Source: UBA11524 sp045132495 (GTDB lineage: Bacteria; Bacillota; Clostridia; Christensenellales; Aristaeellaceae). Taken from it: a DNA stretch of 11,205 nucleotides. Shown piece after piece: positions 1-6,060 of this stretch. A program made the translations under genes and the position numbers. Numbering within the stretch: the first letter of the stretch is position 1; every line of letters starts with the position of its first letter. Location of the stretch: the NCBI GenBank assembly GCA_045132495.1, contig JBGUSK010000126.1, positions 1 through 11,205 on the forward strand, in the 5' to 3' direction. The notes under the pieces were generated by a model that ran no database searches, was not told where the DNA came from, and saw nothing but the letters and a program-made list of their open reading frames with translations.

Positions 1-1
1 C

Positions 2-908
2 ACTTCCTTTGTGGATGCGCACAACCTCGCTGAGGTGGAGGCAGCCATCCGCCCCAATACCAGGGCCGTGTATCTTGAGACGCTGGGGAACCCTAATTCC
101 GATATTCCGGACATCGATGCGATCGCCGAGATTGCCCATCGCCACGGCCTGCCGCTGGTCATCGATAACACATTCGGCACCCCCTACCTGATCCGCCCCA
201 TCGAGCACGGCGCGGATATCGTAGTGCATTCTGCCACGAAATTCATCGGCGGCCACGGCACCACGCTGGGCGGCGTGATCGTGGATTCAGGTAAATTCGA
301 CTGGAAGAAGAGCGGCAGGTATGCGCCCATCGCCGAGGCGAACCCCAGCTATCACGGCGTATCCTTTGTGGATGCGGCGGGCCCGGCAGCCTTCGTGACC
401 TATGTCCGCGCGATCCTCCTGCGCGATACCGGCGCTGCTATCTCCCCGTTCAACGCCTTCCTGCTGCTGCAGGGGGGTGGAGACCCTGTCCCTGCGCCTG
501 GAGCGTCATGCGGAGAACACCAGGAAGGTCGTGGAATTCCTCGCCGGTCATCCGCAGGTGGAGAAGGTGAATCATCCCTCTCTGCCGGACCATCCCGATC
601 ATGCGCTGTATCAGAAATACTTCCCCAACGGCGGCGGTTCCATCTTCACCTTCGAGATCAAGGGCGGGCAGGCCGAAGCGCATCGGTTCATCGACAGCCT
701 GGAGATCTTCTCCCTGCTGGCGAACGTGGCGGATGTGAAGAGCCTTGTGATCCATCCCGCCACCACCACCCACTCTCAGCTGAGCGCGGAAGAGCTGGAG
801 GATCAGGGCATCAAGCCTAACACCATCCGTCTGTCCATTGGTACGGAGCACATTGACGATATCATTGCAGATTTGGAAAAAGGTTTCCGCGCCGTGAAGA
901 AAGCTTGA
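2..908 (+). pseudogene. metY: O-acetylhomoserine sulfhydrylase, 5'-truncated by window and frameshifted
   Basis: This is a PLP-dependent enzyme of the Cys/Met-metabolism family that makes homocysteine from O-acetylhomoserine and sulfide. Only about the C-terminal 300 residues are in the window; the family is usually about 425. Reading starts in frame at base 2 (TSFVDAHNL). The PLP lysine is in HSATKFIGGHG, with its codon at 239-241. At FNAFLLLQG the reading frame breaks: the G-run at 472-477 has six Gs, and removing one restores VETLSLRLERHAENT, which runs to the TGA at 906-908. As written, the first frame goes on as unrelated sequence and stops at 820. Either the gene is a recent pseudogene or the homopolymer is a sequencing error; the intact reading on both sides favours something very recent or an artefact. 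It heads the sulfur operon, 37 bases before the next gene. Confidence 0.88.
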
Positions 909-945
909 TCACTGCCTGCATTCTCAAAGAAAAGAGGTCTTTGCA

Positions 946-1488
946 TTGAAAAACCATTCCACCCTCAGAACAGTTCTGACTGCGCTGTTTGCTGCGCTGA
1001 TCTGCGTCGCTACCATGCTTGTGCAGATCCCGATCCCTGCAACCGGCGGTTATGCCAATCTGGGTGATGGCATCATTCTGATCTGCGCATTCCTGCTGCA
1101 TCCGCTTGATGCAATCATCGCTGCGGCGCTGGGCTCCGCTCTGGCAGATGTGCTGGCCGGATACATCTCCTTTGTGCCCGGTACGCTGGTGATCAAGGCC
1201 GGCGTCGCGCTGATCGCAGCGCTGGTATTTAGCCGGATCGGCAAAAACGTTCCGGAGAAAAAGGTGCCTGTTGCTCTGACCGTAGCAGGAGTTGCTGCAG
1301 AAGCCTTCATGGTCCTGGGCTACTTCTTCTATGAGGCCGTGCTGCTGGGTGTGGGGATCGGCGCTGCAGGCGGCATTGCTGGGAACGTCGGTCAGGGCGT
1401 TGTTGGCATCATCATTGCCGGCATTGTTGCGCCTGTGCTGCGCCGGTCCGATGGAATCCGTAAGCTGATGGACAGCATACAAAAGTAA
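946..1488 (+). CDS. ECF-type transporter S component (vitamin/cofactor uptake)
   Basis: A 180-residue, very hydrophobic protein, predicted to be the substrate-binding membrane subunit of an energy-coupling-factor transporter. It has about six membrane segments, at roughly residues 8-28, 40-55, 57-73, 79-97, 108-134 and 144-165. Family-like features are an AxxxA pair in the first helix (A13, A17; such pairs contact EcfT in known S components), NLGDG at 38-42, GSALADVLAGY at 63-73 and PGTLVIKAG at 78-86. These resemble the ECF S-component family that includes HmpT-like proteins. The start is TTG, set by AGAGGT at 933-938, seven bases upstream. No EcfA or EcfT gene is nearby, so it probably shares an energizing module encoded elsewhere. 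The substrate cannot be read from sequence. Its place among PLP enzymes suggests a B6 vitamer, and thiamin precursors are an alternative; both are inference. Confidence 0.85.
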   Translation: MKNHSTLRTVLTALFAALICVATMLVQIPIPATGGYANLGDGIILICAFLLHPLDAIIAAALGSALADVLAGYISFVPGTLVIKAGVALIAALVFSRIGKNVPEKKVPVALTVAGVAAEAFMVLGYFFYEAVLLGVGIGAAGGIAGNVGQGVVGIIIAGIVAPVLRRSDGIRKLMDSIQK

Positions 1489-1545
1489 CTTCTGTTTTCT
1501 CAAAAGATCTGTGTTGGACTGACCATAAGAAAGGAGCTGGCACCC

Positions 1546-2478
1546 ATGTCTCACATCTACACTTCTGCTGATCAACTCATTGGCAACACCCCACTTCTGG
1601 AGCTGACCCACATTGAACAGGAATTCGGCCTGAAGGCCCGGATCCTGGCTAAGCTGGAATACTTCAATCCTGCCGGATCGGTGAAGGATCGCATCGCCAA
1701 GGCCATGATCGACGCGGCGGAGGCCTCCGGCAAGCTGGTTCCCGGCTCTGTCATCATCGAGCCCACCAGCGGCAATACCGGCATTGGCCTGGCGGCTGTG
1801 GCGGCGGCACGGGGCTACCGCATCATCATCGTTATGCCGGAAACCATGTCCGTGGAGCGCCTCCAGCTGATGAAGGCCTACGGCGCAGAACTGGTGCTGA
1901 CCGAGGGGGCCAAGGGCATGAAGGGGGCCATCGCCAAGGCGCAGGAGCTGGCTGCGGAGATCCCCGGCAGCTTCATTCCAGGGCAGTTCGTCAATCCTGC
2001 CAATCCGCAGGCGCACCGCAGCACCACCGGCCCGGAGATCTGGGCGGACACCGACGGTGCGGTGGATATCTTCGTGGCAGGCGTGGGCACCGGCGGTACG
2101 GTGACGGGCGTGGGTGAATACCTCAAGGGGAAGAATCCGGCTGTGAAGGTGGTGGCCGTGGAGCCCGCCTCTTCTGCTGTTCTCTCCACCGGCGTGGCGG
2201 GCGCCCATAAGATCCAGGGCATTGGCGCAGGCTTCGTGCCGGATGTGCTGAACACGGCGGTTTATGACGAGATCATCCCCGTTGCCAACGAGGACGCTTT
2301 TGCCACCGGCAAGCTGATCGGCCGCAAGGAAGGCGTGCTGGTGGGCATTTCCTCCGGTGCGGCGACATGGGCCGCCATCGAGCTGGCGAAGCGCGAGGAA
2401 AACGCGGGAAAGACCATCGTCGTGCTCTTGCCGGACACCGGCGACAGGTATCTTTCTACCCCACTCTTTGCAGACTGA
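1546..2478 (+). CDS. cysK: Cysteine synthase A (O-acetylserine sulfhydrylase)
   Basis: A 310-residue cytosolic fold-type II PLP enzyme that makes cysteine from O-acetylserine and sulfide. Nearly all hallmarks of CysK are visible: the PLP lysine K47 in NPAGSVKDR, the substrate loop TSGNTG at about 74-79, the phosphate-binding GTGGT at about 180-184, GISSGAA near 267, and the closing PDTGDRYLST motif. Length is typical of the family and there is no C-terminal CBS domain, so it is not a cystathionine beta-synthase. The start ATG has AAGGAG at 1531-1536 nine bases upstream. It sits between the S component (57 bases) and cysteine desulfurase (33 bases), so its product is the direct substrate of the next gene. 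No serine acetyltransferase (cysE) is in the window. Confidence 0.96.
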   Translation: MSHIYTSADQLIGNTPLLELTHIEQEFGLKARILAKLEYFNPAGSVKDRIAKAMIDAAEASGKLVPGSVIIEPTSGNTGIGLAAVAAARGYRIIIVMPETMSVERLQLMKAYGAELVLTEGAKGMKGAIAKAQELAAEIPGSFIPGQFVNPANPQAHRSTTGPEIWADTDGAVDIFVAGVGTGGTVTGVGEYLKGKNPAVKVVAVEPASSAVLSTGVAGAHKIQGIGAGFVPDVLNTAVYDEIIPVANEDAFATGKLIGRKEGVLVGISSGAATWAAIELAKREENAGKTIVVLLPDTGDRYLSTPLFAD

Positions 2479-2511
2479 TTCCCAAGCAGCTTTTCACGGA
2501 GGACAGAACCC

Positions 2512-3711
2512 ATGACAAGTCCCTGTATTTACCTTGACAACGCCGCCACAACCCGCATGAGCAGCGCCGCGATTCAGGCGATGCTGCCGTATATGGACAC
2601 GGTATACGGCAATCCCTCCAGCCTCCACTCCATGGGGCAGCGTGCCGGTGAGGCGCTGAGTGACGCGCGCAGAACCATCGCTGCACTGCTGGGCTGTGAT
2701 GCCTCGGAGATCATCTTTACCTCCGGCGGCAGCGAAGCAGACAATCAGGCAATCCTCTCCGCTGCCCGATGGGGTGAAAAGCGGGGGAAGAAGCACATCG
2801 TATCCACCGCATTTGAACATCACGCCGTGCTGCATGTGCTGAAAAAGCTGGAGAAGGAAGGCTTTGAGGTCACGCTGCTGGACGTGCATGAAAACGGCAT
2901 TGTGCAGCCGCAGCAGGTGGCAGAGGCGATCCGCCCCGATACCTGTCTGGTGACGGTGATGTATGCCAACAACGAGATCGGCACGATCCAGCCCATCAGT
3001 GAGATCGGCCGGATCTGCCGGGAGAAAGGCGTTCTCTTTCACACCGATGCGGTGCAGGCAGTCGGACATCTGCCCATTCATGTGCATGAACAGCACATCG
3101 ACATGCTGTCCTTGTCCGCCCACAAATTCCATGGTCCCAAGGGTGTCGGCGCGCTGGTAGTGCGAAAGGGCGTCCCCCTGATCCCCCTGATCGAAGGCGG
3201 CGCACAGGAACACAGCCGCCGGGCAGGCACGGAAAACCTGCCTGCCATCATGGGCATGGCGACCGCGCTGACCGAGGCCTGCGAAGGCATGGAAGCTGTC
3301 AACGCCCGCATGCTTGCCCAGCGCGACAGGCTGATCGCCGGGCTTGCGAACATCCCCCATGCCGCGCTCAATGGCGATGCGCATGACCGTCTGCCGGGCA
3401 ATGTGAATTTCTGCTTTGAGGGAATCGAGGGCGAATCCCTGCTGCTCCTGCTGGATGATCGCGGCATCTGTGCATCCTCCGGCTCGGCGTGCACCTCCGG
3501 CTCGCTGGATCCGAGCCATGTGCTGCTGGCGATCGGCCGTCCGCATGAGATCGCTCACGGCTCGCTGAGGCTGACACTTTCCCGGGACACGACGGACGAG
3601 GAGATCGAGGATACGATCCGGGCTGTCCGTGATGTCGTTGCTCATCTCCGGGGCATGTCACCGGTCTGGCGGGACATGGAAGCCGGACGCAAACCATTCA
3701 TTTTGAGGTGA
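2512..3711 (+). CDS. nifS: Cysteine desulfurase (NifS/IscS type)
   Basis: A 399-residue PLP-dependent aminotransferase-fold enzyme that removes sulfur from cysteine and carries it as a persulfide for Fe-S cluster assembly. The N-terminal YLDNAATTR motif, TSGGSEADN at 70-78, VMYANNEIGT at 149-158 and HTDAVQA at 177-183 are all present. The PLP lysine is K205 in SAHKFHGPKG. The catalytic cysteine is C327 in SSGSACTSG, within a long flexible loop typical of group I (IscS/NifS) rather than SufS enzymes. The start ATG follows GGAGG at 2498-2502. The gene ends only seven bases before nifU, and its GAGGTG (3705-3710) just before the stop serves as the nifU ribosome site, which supports coupled synthesis of donor and scaffold. 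iscR, iscA and fdx are not in the window, as is common for the compact NifS-NifU pairs of clostridia. Confidence 0.96.
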   Translation: MTSPCIYLDNAATTRMSSAAIQAMLPYMDTVYGNPSSLHSMGQRAGEALSDARRTIAALLGCDASEIIFTSGGSEADNQAILSAARWGEKRGKKHIVSTAFEHHAVLHVLKKLEKEGFEVTLLDVHENGIVQPQQVAEAIRPDTCLVTVMYANNEIGTIQPISEIGRICREKGVLFHTDAVQAVGHLPIHVHEQHIDMLSLSAHKFHGPKGVGALVVRKGVPLIPLIEGGAQEHSRRAGTENLPAIMGMATALTEACEGMEAVNARMLAQRDRLIAGLANIPHAALNGDAHDRLPGNVNFCFEGIEGESLLLLLDDRGICASSGSACTSGSLDPSHVLLAIGRPHEIAHGSLRLTLSRDTTDEEIEDTIRAVRDVVAHLRGMSPVWRDMEAGRKPFILR

Positions 3712-3718
3712 AACACAT

Positions 3719-4153
3719 ATGGCACTGTATAGTGAAAAGGTCATGGATCATTTCAGAAATCCGCGCAATGTCGGCGTGATCGAGGATGCGGACGGCGTGG
3801 GTGAGGTCGGCAATGCCAAATGCGGCGACATCATGAAAATCTACTTGAAGATCAGGGATGACGCCATTGAGGACGTGAAGTTCGAGACCTTCGGCTGCGG
3901 AAGCGCTATCGCATCCAGCTCCATGGCAACGGAGCTGATCAAGGGAAAGCCCATCGCCGAGGCGATGACGCTGACCAACAAAGCAGTGGCCGAGGCGCTC
4001 GATGGACTTCCGCCGCACAAGCTCCACTGCTCCGTGCTGGCAGAGGAAGCGATCAAGAAGGCGCTGCAGGATTACTATGAGAGAAACGGCATTGCCTACG
4101 ACCGAAGTGCATTCCCGGACTGCGAGCATTGTTCGCACTGCAGCGCTGAATGA
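3719..4153 (+). CDS. nifU: Fe-S cluster assembly scaffold, IscU/NifU N-terminal type
   Basis: A 144-residue IscU-like scaffold on which [2Fe-2S]/[4Fe-4S] clusters are built from sulfur supplied by the preceding desulfurase. The three cluster cysteines are C35 (NAKCGD), C60 (FGCGSA) and C104 (KLHCSVLA), with the usual aspartate D37 two residues after the first. The start MALYSEKVMDHFRNPRN is typical of the family. It lacks the central ferredoxin-like and C-terminal Nfu domains of full nitrogen-fixation NifU, so it works as a simple IscU. The tail adds three more cysteines, C135, C138 and C141 (CEHCSHC), beyond the core fold. It is the last gene of the sulfur operon. No terminator is seen before the promoter that follows 26 bases later. 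Confidence 0.95.
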   Translation: MALYSEKVMDHFRNPRNVGVIEDADGVGEVGNAKCGDIMKIYLKIRDDAIEDVKFETFGCGSAIASSSMATELIKGKPIAEAMTLTNKAVAEALDGLPPHKLHCSVLAEEAIKKALQDYYERNGIAYDRSAFPDCEHCSHCSAE

Positions 4154-4179
4154 CCTCCCGGTAAATTTTCACGCCACTC

Positions 4180-4208
4180 TTGACACCCCACCAATCCAGT
4201 AGTATACT
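4180..4208 (+). promoter_or_regulatory. Sigma-A promoter for the T-box/trpB unit
   Basis: A perfect -35 TTGACA at 4180-4185 and a -10 TATACT at 4203-4208 are separated by exactly 17 bases. Transcription should start near 4214-4217, just upstream of the T-box. It lies between the nifU stop and the riboswitch, so trpB has its own start even if the sulfur operon also reads through. Confidence 0.85.
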
Positions 4209-4230
4209 GTATCCAAACTTCACACATAAA

Positions 4231-4513
4231 CCGTTGAAGCGGAGATAACGGCAGTCATGACTTCACAGAGAGCCTGCGATGGTGCGAATCAGGCAAGAAA
4301 CAAGCTGTCAAATGGACCGCTGAGGGCGCAGGGAAACGGGATAACTCCCGGAGTATTCTGCGACGTTGGAGGCAGACGTCATTTGCCGGGGATATGCAGG
4401 TATCCCGCTAAGTGCACAGGGGCAGCCCTGTGAATCAAGGTGGCACCGCGGATAATGTGGATTATTCGTCCTTGACAGACGTTTGAGTTCTGTCAGGGAC
4501 GTTTTTGTTTTTC
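4231..4513 (+). promoter_or_regulatory. T-box riboswitch, tRNA-Trp specific
   Basis: This leader RNA binds uncharged tRNA and lets transcription continue when the amino acid is scarce. The diagnostic T-box AAGGTGGCACCGCGG is at 4437-4451, and its TGGCACC core pairs with the tRNA acceptor end. In Stem I the basal helix AGCGG (4238-4242) pairs with CCGCT (4317-4321). The AG-bulge AGAGAG is at 4267-4272, with an apical arm GCCTG/CAGGC (4272-4276/4290-4294) and a GGTG-type terminal motif. The specifier is read as TGG at 4313-4315, followed by the purine A4316 and then the basal helix. This is the expected position and means tryptophan, which agrees with trpB downstream. Stems II/III occupy about 4325-4400. 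The antiterminator and terminator compete at 4437-4512. Confidence 0.95.
4467..4512 (+). terminator. T-box-controlled intrinsic terminator
   Basis: Stem 4467-4479 (CGTCCTTGACAGA) pairs with 4489-4501 (TCTGTCAGGGACG), with one G-U pair and a nine-base loop. Two runs of five Ts follow at 4502-4512. It is the default structure when charged tRNA-Trp is abundant, and it would also stop any transcript arriving from the sulfur operon. Confidence 0.93.
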
Positions 4514-4565
4514 CTGAATGTTCCTGATGGAGGATATCAGCCCACAGGAAAGGAGGCAGGGTGCA

Positions 4566-4652
4566 ATGGCACTGTTGACCAGACGATGGCGACGTTTCCC
4601 CGAGAGCTGTACCCGATCGGCAAATGACTGTATAAGTAAACGGAGGAAATGA
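4566..4652 (+). CDS. Possible 28-residue leader ORF overlapping the trpB start
   Basis: An ATG at 4566 lies ten bases after a strong ribosome site (AGGAAAGGAGG, 4545-4555). It opens a 28-codon frame beginning MALLTRRWRRFPESC and ending at the TGA at 4650-4652, inside the trpB initiation region. It holds one tryptophan codon in an arginine-rich stretch. A GTG at 4561 would instead give the five-residue VQWHC. I know of no family for it. It could be a translated leader that couples to trpB, or chance coding in the untranslated region after the T-box terminator. Confidence 0.3.
   Translation: MALLTRRWRRFPESCTRSANDCISKRRK
4642..4646 (+). promoter_or_regulatory. trpB: Ribosome binding site that decides the trpB start
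   Basis: GGAGG at 4642-4646 is only two bases from the first ATG (4649), but eight bases from the second in-frame ATG (4655). The second is therefore the likely start, giving a protein beginning MKFNGIEF. Confidence 0.75.
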
Positions 4653-4654
4653 TC

Positions 4655-5878
4655 ATGAAGTTCAACGGCATTGAATTTGACACCTATTTCAAGAGCTACC
4701 CCGATGCGAACGGCTTCTTCGGCAAGTACGGCGGTTCCTACATGCCGCCGGAGCTGCAAAGGGCCATGGATGAGATCAACACAGCCTACCAGACCATTTG
4801 CAAGTCCCGCCGCTTTATCAGCGAGCTGCGCCGCATCCGCAAGGAATTCCAGGGCCGTCCCACGCCGATCTCCTACCTGGAGCGCCTGTCGGGCAAGCTG
4901 GGCAATGTGCAGCTGTACGTCAAGCGGGAAGACCTGAACCACACCGGCGCGCACAAGCTGAACCACTGCATGGGCGAGGTGCTGCTGGCCAAGTACATGG
5001 GCAAGAAGAAGGTCATCGCCGAGACTGGCGCCGGTCAGCACGGCGTGGCGCTGGCGACGGCGGCAGCCTACTTCGGCCTGGAATGCGATATCTACATGGG
5101 CGCGGTGGATATCCGCAAGCAGGCACCGAATGTTGCCCGGATGGAGATCCTCGGCGCAAACGTGATCGAGGTGACTGACGGTCTGCAGACGCTGAAGGAG
5201 GCCGTTGATGCAGCGTTTGCCGCTTATTGCCGGGAATACAGGGACGCGATCTACTGCATCGGCTCCGTGGTCGGGCCGCATCCCTTCCCGATGATGGTGC
5301 GAGATTTCCAGAGCGTGGTAGGCATCGAGGCCCGGGAACAGTTCCTCGACATGACGGGCGAGCTGCCGGACGCCATCGTGGCCTGCGTGGGCGGCGGCTC
5401 CAACGCGATGGGGCTGTTCTCCGGCTTCCTGAACGACCCGGTGGATATCTACGGTGTGGAACCGCAGGGCCGCGGCACGGCTCTGGGCGATCACGCCGCC
5501 AGTCTGACCTACGGCGAGGAGGGCATCATGCACGGCTTCAACAGCATCATGCTCAAGGACGCCAACGGCGAACCTGCACCTGTCTATTCTGTGGCCAGCG
5601 GACTGGATTATCCCTCCTCCGGCCCGGAGCACGCCTTCCTGCACGATCTGGGGCGCGTGAAATACGACGTGGTGACCGACGACGAAACCATCGACGCGTT
5701 CTTCGAGCTATCCCGGATGGAGGGCATCATTCCGGCCATTGAGAGTTCCCATGCCGTTGCCTATGCCATGAAGCTGGCAAAGCGGATGGACAAGGGCTCC
5801 ATCCTCATCAACCTTTCCGGCCGCGGCGATAAGGATATGGACTATATCATTGAGAAATACGGCGTACGCAAGGGATAA
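4655..5878 (+). CDS. trpB: Tryptophan synthase beta chain, stand-alone
   Basis: A 407-residue PLP enzyme (409 if started at 4649) that condenses indole with serine to make tryptophan. In the 409 numbering, the substrate-proximal motif EDLNHTGAHKLN carries the PLP lysine K103. The catalytic glutamate is E125 in AETGAGQHGVA, GGGSNAMG at 248-255 binds the cofactor phosphate, and NLSGRGDKD at 388-396 closes the site. LNHTGAHK and the length mark the TrpB1 type rather than the longer TrpB2 type. The segment around 281-330 (LTYGEEGIMHGFNSIMLKD) is noticeably divergent from common TrpB1 sequences, although SGLDYPSSGPEHA is kept. No trpA, trpC or trpE is in the window, so it may act on free indole or pair with a TrpA encoded elsewhere. 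Expression is controlled by the tRNA-Trp T-box in front of it. Confidence 0.95.
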   Translation: MKFNGIEFDTYFKSYPDANGFFGKYGGSYMPPELQRAMDEINTAYQTICKSRRFISELRRIRKEFQGRPTPISYLERLSGKLGNVQLYVKREDLNHTGAHKLNHCMGEVLLAKYMGKKKVIAETGAGQHGVALATAAAYFGLECDIYMGAVDIRKQAPNVARMEILGANVIEVTDGLQTLKEAVDAAFAAYCREYRDAIYCIGSVVGPHPFPMMVRDFQSVVGIEAREQFLDMTGELPDAIVACVGGGSNAMGLFSGFLNDPVDIYGVEPQGRGTALGDHAASLTYGEEGIMHGFNSIMLKDANGEPAPVYSVASGLDYPSSGPEHAFLHDLGRVKYDVVTDDETIDAFFELSRMEGIIPAIESSHAVAYAMKLAKRMDKGSILINLSGRGDKDMDYIIEKYGVRKG

Positions 5879-5883
5879 AACAA

Positions 5884-5940
5884 GGGGCTGCCTGCGTGAC
5901 ATGATGTCCGCGCAGGCAGCCCTTCTGATTTTGTTGTCGT
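5884..5940 (+). terminator. trpB intrinsic terminator, probably bidirectional
   Basis: GGGCTGCCTGCG (5885-5896) pairs perfectly with CGCAGGCAGCCC (5911-5922). The 14-base loop contains a further short GACA/TGTC arm. TTCTGATTTTGTTG follows on the + strand. On the - strand the hairpin is followed by CTTGTTTTA, so it can also end transcripts from the converging mobilization genes. Confidence 0.88.
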
Positions 5941-6046
5941 CGGAACTTGATATCTTTTCGAGTTCATATAGGATACGGTCGGAGATAGGCTTGAGTCGCG
6001 GGAATATCAAGATGCTGAGTTCAGTCTGCTTCTTCCGGGAAAGCAT
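5935..6046 (-). pseudogene. Remnant of a second mobA relaxase gene
   Basis: The - strand here encodes a scrap containing RKKQTELSILIFPRLKPISD, which matches RKKQTALKHIDTFQRLKPISD inside the neighbouring intact relaxase. At DNA level 5980-6037 aligns with 6546-6606 at about 48 of 58 bases, with two small gaps of two bases and one base whose frame effects add up to a three-base loss. There is no start, no relaxase domain and no continuation on either side. It lies on the same strand and just downstream of the intact gene. It is best read as debris of a related element or of an earlier copy. Confidence 0.7.
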
Positions 6047-6060
6047 ACTGCGCTTTGGCT

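Noticed and set aside
862..2208. Open frame of 448 codons on the - strand across the S component and cysK
   Set aside because: It is antisense to two clear genes with conserved motifs; the protein is low-complexity, rich in His, Arg and Gln, and matches no family I know.
2494..3645. Open frame of 383 codons on the - strand opposite nifS
   Set aside because: Antisense shadow of a GC-rich gene; nifS has its full set of catalytic motifs on the + strand.
4493..5644. Open frame of 383 codons on the - strand opposite trpB
   Set aside because: Antisense to trpB and running into the T-box terminator; composition is typical of a shadow frame.
4655..5878. TrpB2-type tryptophan synthase
   Set aside because: The motif LNHTGAHK and the 407-residue length fit TrpB1; TrpB2 proteins are longer and have a different lysine motif.
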